The notes beneath the pieces are model-generated. The model did not search any database, had not been told where the DNA came from, and saw only the letters and a list, made by a program, of their open reading frames with translations. 64,000 nt of DNA, taken from NCBI RefSeq assembly GCF_030408415.1, contig NZ_CP046976.1, positions 1,240,001-1,304,000 of the forward strand. The letters are read 5' to 3'. Positions 7,918 to 18,968 of the stretch are shown here, piece after piece (position 1 is the stretch's first letter; each line of letters begins with the position of its first letter). Source of the DNA: Corynebacterium appendicis CIP 107643 (GTDB taxonomy: Bacteria; Actinomycetota; Actinomycetes; Mycobacteriales; Mycobacteriaceae). The position numbers were made by a program, and so were the translations under genes.

Positions 7918-9545
7918 TAGGCCAGCTCCACAATCTCCATATACTCGTCGCTCCAGAGGTCTTCGTCGCCCTCGGGCATGATGATCACGCGCTCGGGCTC
8001 GAGCGCCCTCACCGCGCCCGGGTCGTGGGTGACCAGCACCACGGCGCCGGTGTACGTCTTCAACGCGTCGAGCACCTGCTCGCGGGACTGGGGGTCGAGG
8101 TTGTTGGTGGGCTCGTCGAGAAGCAGCACATTAGCGCGGGAGGACACGAGCGTGGCGAGCGCGAGGCGTGTCTTCTCACCACCGGAGAGTGTGCCTGCCG
8201 GTTGCTCGAGCTTGTCGCCGGAGAACATGAACGCGCCGAGCAGTCCGCGAAGGTCCTGCTGGCCGGCGTCGGGGCAGGCTTCGATGGTGTTCTCCCACAC
8301 GGTCTTGTCGCCGTCGATGGTGTCGTGCTCCTGGGCGAAATAGCCGAGCTTGAGGCCATGCCCGGTGACCAGGCCGCCTTCACCGTCGGTGCGCTCCACG
8401 CCAGCGAGAAGCTTGAGCAGCGTTGTCTTGCCCGCGCCGTTGGTGCCCAGCACGACCACGCGCGAACCTTTGTCGATCGCGAGATCCACGCCCGCGAAGA
8501 CCTCCAGCGAGCCGTACATCTTCGTCAGACCTTTGCCGAACAGCGGGGTCTTTCCGCACGGCGCGGGCTCCGGGAAGCTAATCGACGCCACCTTGTCCGC
8601 CACCCGCACCTCGTCCAGCTCGTTCATCATGCGGTCGGCGCGGGCGAGCATTTGCTTGGCAGCCGCCGCCTTGGTGGCTTTGGCGCCGAGTTTGGCAGCC
8701 TGCTTCTGCAGCGCGGACGCTTTCTTCTCCGCGTTGGCGCGCTCGCGGCGTCGGCGCGCTTCGTCTTCGGCGCGGGCGTCCTTGTACTTGGAAAAGCCCA
8801 TGTTGTAGACGTCAGCTTCGGCGCGGACGGCGTCGAGGAACCAGACCTTGTTGCACACGGCGTCGAGGAGTTCGACGTCGTGGGAAATCATGATGAGCCC
8901 ACCCTCATGTTTGGACAAGAAATCGCGCAGCCAGGTGATGGAGTCGGCGTCGAGGTGGTTGGTGGGCTCATCTAGCAGCAATGTCGTCGACGACTTGCCT
9001 GCGCCGTCGTTGGCAGCGAACAGGATCTGCGCGAGCTCGACACGGCGACGCTGGCCGCCGGAGAGAGTCTTGAGCTGCTGGTCGAGGATGCGCTCCGGCA
9101 GTCCGAGGTTGTCGCAGATCTGCGCGGCCTCGGCGTCGGCCTCGTAGCCGCCGAGCGCCTGGAAGCGCTCTTCGAAGCGGGAGTATTTGGCGATTGCGGC
9201 GTCGCGCTTGGCGCCGTCTTCTGCCTCCATGATTTCCTGCTGGCGCTCCATGGAGGAACGCAGCTGGTCCAGGCCACGCGCGGAGAGCACACGATCGCGC
9301 GCGGTTTGCAAAATATTGCCCTCACGGGAATCCTGCGGCAGGTACCCGATCTCGCCGGAGCGCGTCACCGAGCCGCCGTACGGCTCCGTCTCCCCCGACA
9401 GGATGCGCATCGTCGTGGTCTTGCCGGCACCGTTGCGGCCGACGAGCCCGATGCGGTCGCCGGCCTGCACGCGCAGGTGCTGGCCGGGCGCGTGCAAGAG
9501 GGTTCGGGCGCCGACGCGGACTTCGAGGTCGTTGGTGACAATCAC
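7917..9545 (-). CDS. ABC-F family ATPase (Rv1473-like)
   Basis: 542 aa with two nucleotide-binding domains and no membrane segment. Domain 1 has GRNGAGKTT near residue 37, LSGGQRRRVEL and LLLDEPTNHLD. Domain 2 has GTNGAGKTT, LSGGEKTRLAL and LLLDEPTNNLD. The linker between them is Lys/Arg/Ala-rich, typical of ABC-F proteins that act on the ribosome (translation factors or ribosome-protection antibiotic resistance). Which of these applies here cannot be told from sequence. A GTG start at 9545 has TACACT 8 bases upstream and no Shine-Dalgarno sequence, so a leaderless mRNA is likely. Confidence 0.92.
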   Translation of the reverse strand: MIVTNDLEVRVGARTLLHAPGQHLRVQAGDRIGLVGRNGAGKTTTMRILSGETEPYGGSVTRSGEIGYLPQDSREGNILQTARDRVLSARGLDQLRSSMERQQEIMEAEDGAKRDAAIAKYSRFEERFQALGGYEADAEAAQICDNLGLPERILDQQLKTLSGGQRRRVELAQILFAANDGAGKSSTTLLLDEPTNHLDADSITWLRDFLSKHEGGLIMISHDVELLDAVCNKVWFLDAVRAEADVYNMGFSKYKDARAEDEARRRRERANAEKKASALQKQAAKLGAKATKAAAAKQMLARADRMMNELDEVRVADKVASISFPEPAPCGKTPLFGKGLTKMYGSLEVFAGVDLAIDKGSRVVVLGTNGAGKTTLLKLLAGVERTDGEGGLVTGHGLKLGYFAQEHDTIDGDKTVWENTIEACPDAGQQDLRGLLGAFMFSGDKLEQPAGTLSGGEKTRLALATLVSSRANVLLLDEPTNNLDPQSREQVLDALKTYTGAVVLVTHDPGAVRALEPERVIIMPEGDEDLWSDEYMEIVELA

Positions 9546-9553
9546 AACGGGTC

Positions 9554-9559
9554 AGTGTA
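9554..9559 (-). promoter_or_regulatory. -10 element placed for a leaderless ABC-F mRNA
   Basis: On the minus strand TACACT ends 8 bases before the GTG start at 9545. No ribosome binding site is present. Confidence 0.45.
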
Positions 9560-9582
9560 CCGCCGCGGTCAAACCGGATTTC

Positions 9583-9987
9583 TTAGACCGCGAAGCCGAG
9601 GGCGCGAAGCTGCTCGCGGCCTTCCTCGGTGATCATGTGCGGGCCCCACGGCGGCATCCAGACCCAGTTCAGGGTGATGGCGTCGACGGTGCCGGATCCG
9701 ACGGCGGCCTGCTCGGCCTGCTCCTCGATCACGTCGGTGAGCGGACATGCCGGGGAGGTCAGCGTCATGTTGATCACGGCGCGCTTCTTGTCGGCTTCCT
9801 CTTCGATCCAGATGTCGTAGACGAGGCCGAGATCGACGACATTGATGCCCAGCTCGGGGTCGATCACGTCGTGCAGGTACTCGGCGACGTCGGCGGCGAG
9901 CTGGATCTGTTCTTCGGTCTGCTCGGGGCGATCGCCCGGTCCGTCGAAACTGGAGCTGGAGGTGTCTGCTTCGTTCGGGGTGGTCAT
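9583..9987 (-). CDS. sufT: SufT / MIP18-type Fe-S assembly factor (DUF59)
   Basis: 134 aa. After a low-complexity acidic N-terminus, the DUF59 domain reads DVIDPELGINVVDLGLVYDI, with the conserved DPE, followed by MTLTSPACPLTDVI, which holds the reactive Cys. It acts as an auxiliary maturation factor for Fe-S proteins. It is the last gene of the suf operon, 7 bases after sufU. The ATG at 9987 is preferred over the ORF start at 10035 because AAGGAG lies just upstream. Confidence 0.92.
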   Translation of the reverse strand: MTTPNEADTSSSSFDGPGDRPEQTEEQIQLAADVAEYLHDVIDPELGINVVDLGLVYDIWIEEEADKKRAVINMTLTSPACPLTDVIEEQAEQAAVGSGTVDAITLNWVWMPPWGPHMITEEGREQLRALGFAV

Positions 9988-9994
9988 TTCTTGG

Positions 9995-10462
9995 TCACTC
10001 CTTGTTGTCGTTGTTTTCAAGCGCGGTAATAGCATCGCTCGTCGCGGCTTGGAACGCCTTCCAGCCGAGCAACGCGCACTTGACGCGCGCAGGGAATTTG
10101 GCCACGCCGGAAAAGGCGATTCCGTCGCCGATCAGCCCCGAGTCGCCTTCTTTCTCACCCTTGGAGGTGATCATCTCTTCAAACGCGTCGAGCTTCGTCA
10201 TCGCCTCAGCGACGGGACGGCCAATCACTTCCTCCGTGAGCACGCTTGTCGACGCCTGCGAGATCGAGCACCCCTCGGCCTCATACGAGATGTCCTCGAC
10301 GGTCTCGCCGTCTTCGGACAGGTGCACCCGGAGGGTGAGCTCGTCGCCGCACGACGGGTTGACGTGGTGCACCTCGGCCTCGTACGGGTCGCGCAGGCCC
10401 GCGTTCTGCGGGTTCTTGTAGTGGTCGAGGATGACCTCTTGGTACATCGACTCTAGGTTCAT
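9995..10462 (-). CDS. sufU: SufU-type Fe-S assembly sulfurtransferase / scaffold
   Basis: 155 aa. Zn/Fe-S ligand cysteines are visible in NPSCGD (near residue 38), EGCSIS (near 64) and ARVKCALLGW (near 126), with the conserved Asp of the CGD motif. SufU accepts sulfur from SufS and passes it to the SufBCD scaffold. It lies between sufS and sufT in the suf operon. Confidence 0.95.
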   Translation of the reverse strand: MNLESMYQEVILDHYKNPQNAGLRDPYEAEVHHVNPSCGDELTLRVHLSEDGETVEDISYEAEGCSISQASTSVLTEEVIGRPVAEAMTKLDAFEEMITSKGEKEGDSGLIGDGIAFSGVAKFPARVKCALLGWKAFQAATSDAITALENNDNKE

Positions 10463-10533
10463 GCTCTTCTTTCTACCTTGGCTTTCTACCGTGTGACGGT
10501 TCTAGGTGTGCGCTCTACCCACATGCAACGGCG

Positions 10534-12637
<2,104 letters not shown>

Positions 12638-12686
12638 AGAACTCTTTTCTCTTTCGTCTTAAAAGGGTGTTGCCTTGGCCAGGGCC

Positions 12687-13868
12687 TTACAGGTCGACCT
12701 GCTCGAGCTCGCCGGACACACGGTTAATCAGCTCGTCGCGCACGGATTCGACCGGGATGCGGTTGAGCACCTCGTTGAAGAATCCACGGACGATGAGGCG
12801 GCGTGCCTCGCCGTCGGGGATGCCGCGGGACTTGAGGTAGAACAGCTGCTCCTCGTCGAAGCGGCCGACGGTGGCGGCGTGGCCGGCACCCGGGATATCG
12901 CCGGTCTCGATCTCGAGGTTCGGGATGGCGTCGGCGCGTGCGCCGTCGGTCAGGACGATATTGCGGTTTGCCTCGTAGGTCTCCGTGCCGGATGCGTTGG
13001 AACGGATCAGCACGTCGCCGACCCAGCAGGTGCGTGCGTCGGGAAGCTTGGAGTCCTTGTCGCCCTGAAGTGCACCCTTGTAGAGCACGTTGGAGCGGCA
13101 GTACGGGTGGTTGTGGTCCACCAGCAGGCGGTTCTCGATGTACTGGCCGTCGTCGGCGTAGTAGACACCGGTCAGCTCGACGTCGCCGCCGGAACCGGCG
13201 TACTTCACGCGCGGGGTGTTGCGGACGACCTCGCCGCCGAAGGTGGCCACGGTGTGGCGCAGGACGGCGTCGCGACCGACGACAATGCTCTGGGCACCGA
13301 CGTGAACGGCGTCATTCTCCCACTCCTCGTCGACGATGACGTTGACGTGGGCATTGTCACCGATGACGAAGTTCACGTTGTCGGCGTGGGTGCCGGAGCC
13401 CTCGTACTGCACGATGACGGTGGCGCGGGCGCTCTCCCCTGCCTCGACGTGCACGCCTGCGAAGGTGGTGTTGTCCAGGCCTGCACCGGTGGTGGTGATC
13501 ACGACCGGCTCAGCCAGATCCGCGTTGGCCGGGATGGACACCACGGTCGCGTGCGGCATGGAGGTCCACGCCTGCGCGGCGATACGGTCGGTGGGGGCGG
13601 TGACGGCCTTCAGGCGTTCGTCGTCACGCGAAACTTCCTCGACGGTGACCTCGCTCGGCGCCTTGACATCGATCTTCGCCTCGGTCTGCTCGGCGAACTT
13701 GCCGTTGTGCAGCCCCCGAAGGCGACGCAGGGAGACGAAGCGCCACACCTCGTCGCGGCCCTGCGGCGCCTCGAAGTCGTTGACGTCGTAGGAGGCGAAC
13801 AAGTCGCCCTTGTTGTCGTGGAAGGTCGCGTTGCCCACGCGCTCCTTTTTCACAGCGGTCTCGGTCAT
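12687..13868 (-). CDS. sufD: SufD scaffold subunit
   Basis: 393 aa, right-handed beta-helix protein that forms the SufB-SufD heterodimer. The C-terminal block holds DEEQLFYLKSRGIPDGEARRLIVRGFFNEVL, shared with SufB. The N-terminal region is divergent, as is usual. It starts 2 bases after the sufB stop codon. Confidence 0.95.
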   Translation of the reverse strand: MTETAVKKERVGNATFHDNKGDLFASYDVNDFEAPQGRDEVWRFVSLRRLRGLHNGKFAEQTEAKIDVKAPSEVTVEEVSRDDERLKAVTAPTDRIAAQAWTSMPHATVVSIPANADLAEPVVITTTGAGLDNTTFAGVHVEAGESARATVIVQYEGSGTHADNVNFVIGDNAHVNVIVDEEWENDAVHVGAQSIVVGRDAVLRHTVATFGGEVVRNTPRVKYAGSGGDVELTGVYYADDGQYIENRLLVDHNHPYCRSNVLYKGALQGDKDSKLPDARTCWVGDVLIRSNASGTETYEANRNIVLTDGARADAIPNLEIETGDIPGAGHAATVGRFDEEQLFYLKSRGIPDGEARRLIVRGFFNEVLNRIPVESVRDELINRVSGELEQVDL

Positions 13869-13870
13869 AT

Positions 13871-15316
13871 TTAGCCCACCGATCCTTCCATCTGCAGTTC
13901 AATGAGGCGGTTGAGCTCGAGCGCGTACTCCATCGGGAGCTCCTTCGCGATCGGCTCGATGAAGCCGCGGACGATCATCGCCATCGCGTCTTCCTCGGAA
14001 ATGCCGCGGGACATGAGGTAGAACAGCTGCTCCTCGCTCACCTTCGACACCTTCGCCTCGTGGCCCAGGGTCACGTGGTCGTTGCGGATGTCGTTGTACG
14101 GGTAGGTGTCCGTGCGCGAGATGTCGTCCACCAAGAGTGCGTCGCACTCGATGTTGGAGGTGGAGTTCTTCGCATTCGCGTTGATCTGCACAAGGCCGCG
14201 GTAGGCGGCGCGGCCGCCGTTGCGGGAGACCGACTTGGACACGATATTGGAGGAGGTGTTCGGCGCCATGTGGACGACCTTCGCACCGGTGTCCTGGGTC
14301 TGGCCCTCGCCGCAGAACTGAGCGGACAGGACTTCGCCGCGGGCGTTCGGGCCCGTCATCCAGACAGCCGGGTACTTCATGTTCACCTTGGAGCCGATGT
14401 TGCCGTCGACCCACTCCATCGTTGCGCCTTCCTCGGCGCGGGCACGCTGGGTGACCAGGTTGTACACATTGTTGGACCAGTTCTGAATCGTGGTGTAGCG
14501 GCAGCGCGCGTTCTTCTTCACGATGATCTCGACCACAGCTGCGTGCAGCGAGTCGGACTGGTAGATCGGCGCGGTGCAGCCCTCGACGTAGTGAACGTAG
14601 GCGTCCTCGTCGACGACGATCAGGGTGCGCTCGAACTGGCCCATGTTCTCGGTGTTGATGCGGAAGTAGGCCTGCAGCGGGATCTCCACGTGGACGCCCT
14701 TAGGCACGTAGATGAAGGAGCCGCCAGACCAGACAGCCGCGTTCAGCGCGGAGAACTTGTTGTCGCCGGCCGGGACGACAGAACCGAAGTATTCCTTGAA
14801 CAGCTCCGGGTATTCGCGCAGACCCGTGTCGGTATCGACGAAGATAACGCCCTGCTCTTCAAGGTCCTCGCGGATCTTGTGGTAGACGACCTCGGATTCG
14901 TACTGGGCGGCAACACCGGCGACGAGGCGTTGCTTCTCAGCCTCCGGGATGCCCAGCTTGTCGTAGGTGTTCTTGATATCTTCCGGCAGGTCTTCCCAGC
15001 TCGTCGCCTGCTGCTCAGTGGAGCGGACGAAGTACTTGATCTGGTCGAAGTCGATGCCGGAGAGATCGGGACCCCAGTTCGGCAGGGGCTTCTTGTCGTA
15101 GATGTCCAGCGCCTTCAGGCGCTGCTCGAGCATCCACTCCGGCTCATTCTTGGCCGCAGAGATCTCGCGCACGACATCTTCGTTGAGACCGCGGCGGGCA
15201 ACGGAACCTGCCTCGTCGGAATCGTGCCAGCCGTAGTTGTACGGCCCCATCGACTCAATGATCTCGTCGTCGTTCATCGGCTTTTCCAGGCCGGGTGCGG
15301 GAGTCGTACTAGTCAT
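13871..15316 (-). CDS. sufB: SufB scaffold subunit
   Basis: 481 aa, the normal length. SufB is the main Fe-S scaffold of the SUF complex. Diagnostic segments are [34 protein letters not shown] and [14 protein letters not shown]. No intein is present, unlike mycobacterial SufB. The ATG at 15316 has AAGGAG upstream and overlaps the end of sufR by 8 bases, so translation is probably coupled. Confidence 0.97.
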   Translation of the reverse strand: MTSTTPAPGLEKPMNDDEIIESMGPYNYGWHDSDEAGSVARRGLNEDVVREISAAKNEPEWMLEQRLKALDIYDKKPLPNWGPDLSGIDFDQIKYFVRSTEQQATSWEDLPEDIKNTYDKLGIPEAEKQRLVAGVAAQYESEVVYHKIREDLEEQGVIFVDTDTGLREYPELFKEYFGSVVPAGDNKFSALNAAVWSGGSFIYVPKGVHVEIPLQAYFRINTENMGQFERTLIVVDEDAYVHYVEGCTAPIYQSDSLHAAVVEIIVKKNARCRYTTIQNWSNNVYNLVTQRARAEEGATMEWVDGNIGSKVNMKYPAVWMTGPNARGEVLSAQFCGEGQTQDTGAKVVHMAPNTSSNIVSKSVSRNGGRAAYRGLVQINANAKNSTSNIECDALLVDDISRTDTYPYNDIRNDHVTLGHEAKVSKVSEEQLFYLMSRGISEEDAMAMIVRGFIEPIAKELPMEYALELNRLIELQMEGSVG

Positions 15317-16043
15317 CGTCTCCGCTCCTTTCGCATTGTGTTTCCTCCAGCTTGGTGCTCCTTGCGAGACTGATATGCGCGGTGCACACCCCGTCACCGT
15401 TCGCGATCAGCGCCAACGGTGCGACGGTGGAACCTACCAGTTCCGCAATTAACTCGTGCTCTGCCTCACAGATTTCCGGGTATTCGACCGCGACGGCGTG
15501 TACCGGACAGTGGTGCTGGCACAGTTGCAGACCCGAGCCTACGTGGTTCGTTTCAGCGGCGTAGCCGTGGGCTGCGAATGCGTCCGCGACCTCGGCTGCG
15601 GCGTGCGCCACACCTTCCGCATCGCGGACTTTTCGCTTATCGACGCTCCCCGCCACTCCCAACAACCGCTCCGCCCGCTTGCGCGCGAGCTTCCTCACGG
15701 CTTCGCGACCGCCGAGCGCTTTGACTTCGGCGAAAGCTGCGAGCGCGAGCTCGTCGTAGCCGCTGCCGAAGTGGTCCCGGCCGCTGTCGGTGAGGCGGTA
15801 GTGCTGAGCGGGACGCCCACGCACCGGTTTCCCCGCCGGCGATTGCGCCGGGGCTTCGCATGCCTCCACCAGGTCTGAGTCGAGCAACTTGTCTATGTGC
15901 CGGCGTACGCCGGCAGGTGAGAGACCGACTTGCTCGGCGAGCTCGGCAGCGGTGGCGGGCCCGGACCGGAGCATGCAGTCCATGATGCGCGTGCGGGTCT
16001 GACCGTCGGTCGACCGTTGCGCGCCCATCTGTGCACGTGCCAT
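15309..16043 (-). CDS. sufR: SufR, Fe-S-sensing repressor of the suf operon
   Basis: 244 aa winged-helix regulator, first gene of the operon. The HTH lies near residues 17-60 ([21 protein letters not shown]). Candidate cluster ligands are Cys175, Cys179 and Cys192 (LCQHHCP and PEICEAE), matching the CX3C plus distal Cys pattern of actinobacterial SufR. By family knowledge it represses suf when its cluster is intact and releases on oxidative or iron stress. The ATG at 16043 has AAAGGGG upstream. One dispersed motif copy lies at 15636-15644. Confidence 0.93.
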   Translation of the reverse strand: MARAQMGAQRSTDGQTRTRIMDCMLRSGPATAAELAEQVGLSPAGVRRHIDKLLDSDLVEACEAPAQSPAGKPVRGRPAQHYRLTDSGRDHFGSGYDELALAAFAEVKALGGREAVRKLARKRAERLLGVAGSVDKRKVRDAEGVAHAAAEVADAFAAHGYAAETNHVGSGLQLCQHHCPVHAVAVEYPEICEAEHELIAELVGSTVAPLALIANGDGVCTAHISLARSTKLEETQCERSGDDD

Positions 16044-16121
16044 TGCCGGAACTGGCCCCTTTCTACTGTGACTATGTCTGCCGATTTCGCGTTGCTTTCG
16101 GTATCTCTCTACCTTTAGACA

Positions 16122-16131
16122 ACACTAGTGT
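16122..16131. promoter_or_regulatory. Perfect palindrome in the sufR-mptB intergenic region
   Basis: ACACTAGTGT is a 10-bp perfect palindrome about 80 bases upstream of sufR. It is a candidate SufR operator or promoter-linked site; a near copy (CCACTAGTGTG) occurs upstream of tkt near 24043-24052. The rest of 16044-16252 holds no gene that I can see. Confidence 0.35.
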
Positions 16132-16240
16132 GCGTTAAATTCCGTTTCTCTTCAAGGTCCGGGTGTGACCGGCGTTTCACCCCTAGCCGTGTGTGAGGGG
16201 CGCACGGCGGCGGTGCACCAGAATACGGCGGTCGGTTTAG

Positions 16241-16246
16241 TACACT
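16241..16246 (+). promoter_or_regulatory. -10 element for leaderless mptB transcription
   Basis: TACACT ends 6 bases before the GTG start at 16253, which is the distance from a -10 box to a +1. No ribosome binding site is visible. Confidence 0.6.
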
Positions 16247-16252
16247 ACGGCT

Positions 16253-18004
16253 GTGAATTCGGCGCCCCGCGCGCACCGGTCCAGCGAATCTAACGGATCG
16301 AGTACAGCGCAACAGCAAGAAACGGCGGGTGATGCGGGCCACGGCGGCCCGACCCGCCGAGCTTTCGGGCGCCGCGGACACTCCCCAGTTCTGTCGATCG
16401 TGCGGGAGCTGCCCCGGCTCGGACGGCCCGGTTCCCGCTCGGCGGAGCTCCACACTGGGCCCCTTGGCGGGTCCGCGCCTTCGGCGCCAGCGTCGCTGTG
16501 GGAGCGCAACCGATTCGAGCTCCTCCGCGTCATCGGACTGGTGGGCACCCTCCTCATTGGCCTCGGCGGCCTCGGCGGCGGCGCATTGCCAGTGGTGGAC
16601 GCTTCCGCTGCCTCATTCGGTTCGATGCCGCTCGGGGCGTTAATGGGGAGGATGATGCTGGCGTCGTCAAGCCTTGTGCTTGTGGGTGTTGCCGTGCTCG
16701 TTTTCGCCTGGCTGCTGATGGGCCCGTTCGTCGGCGTTGGCGACGGCTCCCCGCGCGTCGATGTGGCTGTGCTGCTGCGCACCTTCGGCGCGTGGATTGT
16801 GCCGCTCATTTTCACCGCGCCACTGTTCACCCAGGATATTTACTCGTACCTGGCGCAGGGCGCGATCGTGGCCGACGGGATGGACCCGTACGCCGCAGGC
16901 CCGGTTGAACTGCTCGGGCACGAGCATCCGCTGGCGCGCAGTGTGCCGTTCATCTGGGCGGAATCGCCATCGCCGTACGGCCCGGTGGCGCTCGGCATTT
17001 CCTCGGTGGTTGCGCAGCTGACCGGATCGTCGATCTTCTGGGGCGTTGTCTGCCACCGAATGCTGTCGCTGCTCGGTGTCGCTGCTGCGGCGTGGGCGAT
17101 CGTGGCGCTCGCACGGCGTTGCGGCGTCAGCCCTGCTGCCGCCGTGTGGCTCGGCGTACTGAATCCGCTCGTGGTTTTGCACCTGATCGGGGGAATCCAC
17201 AACGAGGCGATCATGATGGGCTTTTTGCTCGTCGGCCTCGAGCTAGGGCTGCGCGGTATCGATTGCCTCGGCGGGACTGCCGCGCGGGGGTGGGCACTGC
17301 TCGTCGTCTCTGGGGTGCTCATCAGCTGCGCCGGCATGGTCAAGGTGACGGGTTTTCTCGCCCTGGGCTTTATCGGCATGGCGCTGGCGCGGCGCTGGGG
17401 CGGAGCGCTCGGAATCGCCGGCGCTGTGGTCGTGCAAAGCGCAGTCATGGCGGCCTCCGTGGCAACCGCGACCGCGGTCACCGGAATCGGCCTCGGCTGG
17501 GTCACCGGCCAAGGCGGCGCGGCGACGATCCGCAGCTGGCTGTCCGTCACCACCGATATCGGAGTAATCTCCGCGGTCACCGGTCAACTGCTCGGTCTCG
17601 GCGACCACTCGGAAGCGGCATTAGTGATCACCCGCACCGTGGGATTGATCATCGCCGCAGGCTTCATCCTCCGCATGCTGTGGGCGACGTTCAAGGGCAC
17701 GATTCACCCCGTTGGGGGGCTCGGCGTGGCCACGCTCGTGCTAGTGCTCCTCTTCCCGGTCGTGCACCCGTGGTACCCGCTGTGGGGCATCATGCCGCTG
17801 GCCGGGTGGGCCAACCGGACCTTCTTCCGCGCAGGTACTGCCGCTTACAGCGCGCTGTTCAGCTTCGTCGTGCTCCCCCGCGGGCTCGCGCTGCCCGCGG
17901 ACGCGGTGGCGACGATCTACGTCAACGCACTCCTTGCGGTTCTCCTCATCGCGACCGCCGCGTGGGCGTGGTTAAGGCTCCGTGGACAAAAAGTTCTACA
18001 CTAA
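16253..18004 (+). CDS. mptB: Alpha-(1->6)-mannopyranosyltransferase MptB
   Basis: 583 aa GT-C glycosyltransferase that uses polyprenyl-phosphate mannose to build the mannan core of lipomannan and lipoarabinomannan. About a dozen hydrophobic segments follow an ~80-residue polar N-terminus. The conserved extracytoplasmic acidic motif of this family is seen as LFTQDIYSYLAQG (near residue 195), followed by GMDPYAAGP. It is divergent from sufR, with the same order as in C. glutamicum and M. tuberculosis. The GTG start coincides with the expected +1 of the -10 box at 16241. Confidence 0.9.
   Translation: MNSAPRAHRSSESNGSSTAQQQETAGDAGHGGPTRRAFGRRGHSPVLSIVRELPRLGRPGSRSAELHTGPLGGSAPSAPASLWERNRFELLRVIGLVGTLLIGLGGLGGGALPVVDASAASFGSMPLGALMGRMMLASSSLVLVGVAVLVFAWLLMGPFVGVGDGSPRVDVAVLLRTFGAWIVPLIFTAPLFTQDIYSYLAQGAIVADGMDPYAAGPVELLGHEHPLARSVPFIWAESPSPYGPVALGISSVVAQLTGSSIFWGVVCHRMLSLLGVAAAAWAIVALARRCGVSPAAAVWLGVLNPLVVLHLIGGIHNEAIMMGFLLVGLELGLRGIDCLGGTAARGWALLVVSGVLISCAGMVKVTGFLALGFIGMALARRWGGALGIAGAVVVQSAVMAASVATATAVTGIGLGWVTGQGGAATIRSWLSVTTDIGVISAVTGQLLGLGDHSEAALVITRTVGLIIAAGFILRMLWATFKGTIHPVGGLGVATLVLVLLFPVVHPWYPLWGIMPLAGWANRTFFRAGTAAYSALFSFVVLPRGLALPADAVATIYVNALLAVLLIATAAWAWLRLRGQKVLH
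17997..18002 (+). promoter_or_regulatory. -10 element overlapping the mptB stop
   Basis: TACACT lies 7 bases before the ATG at 18010 and overlaps the mptB stop codon. No Shine-Dalgarno sequence precedes the ATG, so an internal leaderless promoter is plausible. Confidence 0.45.
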
Positions 18005-18009
18005 GCCCG

Positions 18010-18963
18010 ATGAAACCAGCACCAGATTCCGGCGGCGCGGCTGTTGAAGCGGCTCCCGACGCGGCTCTCGAGGTCCGCGACGTGGTCAAGACGTTCGGCT
18101 CCGTCACCGCCGTCGACCACTTGAGCTTCACGGCGCGCCGCGGCGAGGTGCTGGCGTTGCTCGGACCAAACGGCGCAGGCAAGACCACCACGATCGAAAT
18201 GTGCGAAGGCTTCACCGCGCCCACGAGCGGATCGATCTCGGTGTTGGGAATGGACCCGCAGCAGCACGGGGAAAAGGTGCGGGAGCGCATCGGCATCATG
18301 CTGCAGGGCGGCGGCTCCTATTCCGGCATCCGCGTCAGGGAGATGCTGGAGCTCACCGCCTCGTATAACGCGGACCCGCTCGATCCGGCGTGGCTCATGG
18401 ACATTCTCGGCCTGAACAAGGTCGCCGCAACGACGTACCGGCGACTTTCCGGCGGCCAGCAGCAGCGGCTCTCGCTCGCATTGGCGCTCATCGGCCGCCC
18501 CGAGCTCGTCTTTCTTGACGAGCCGACTGCAGGCATGGACGCGCAATCGCGCCGCGCGGTGTGGGATCTCATCAGCGCGCTGCGCCGCGACGGGGTCACG
18601 GTCATCCTCACCACGCACCTCATGGACGAGGCGGAACGGCTCGCGGACCACGTCGCCATCATCGACCGCGGCGCGCTCGTCGCGCACGGCACACCGCAAG
18701 AACTCATCGACGCCGGAGCCAATCCCGCCCTGCGCATCCGCACAGACGGCCCGCTCGACCTTTCGGGAATCACGCAAGAAGTAACGCTTATCGACGACTC
18801 CCCCCACACCTACCTCCTCCCCTCCTCCGGCGACCCGCAGGTCATCTCCGCCGTCGCCACTGCGGCCGCGCAGCAGAATGTCCTGATCAAGGAACTCGGT
18901 GTGCGCCACCGCACCCTCGAGGACGTCTTCCTCGATCTCACCGGCCGCGAACTGAGGGCGTGA
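18010..18963 (+). CDS. ABC exporter ATP-binding subunit
   Basis: 317 aa, DrrA/ABC-2 type ATPase. Walker A is GPNGAGKTT (near residue 56), the signature is LSGGQQQRLSL, Walker B is LVFLDEPTAGMD and the H-loop is LTTHLMDEAERLAD. It forms a two-component exporter with the next gene (5-base gap). In mycobacteria and corynebacteria the pair sits between mptB and ctaA; the substrate is not established. One dispersed motif copy lies at 18787-18795. Confidence 0.92.
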   Translation: MKPAPDSGGAAVEAAPDAALEVRDVVKTFGSVTAVDHLSFTARRGEVLALLGPNGAGKTTTIEMCEGFTAPTSGSISVLGMDPQQHGEKVRERIGIMLQGGGSYSGIRVREMLELTASYNADPLDPAWLMDILGLNKVAATTYRRLSGGQQQRLSLALALIGRPELVFLDEPTAGMDAQSRRAVWDLISALRRDGVTVILTTHLMDEAERLADHVAIIDRGALVAHGTPQELIDAGANPALRIRTDGPLDLSGITQEVTLIDDSPHTYLLPSSGDPQVISAVATAAAQQNVLIKELGVRHRTLEDVFLDLTGRELRA

Positions 18964-18968
18964 TCTCC

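Noticed and set aside
13871..15316. An intein in sufB as in mycobacteria
   Set aside because: The protein is a continuous 481 residues with the normal SufB blocks and no extra domain.
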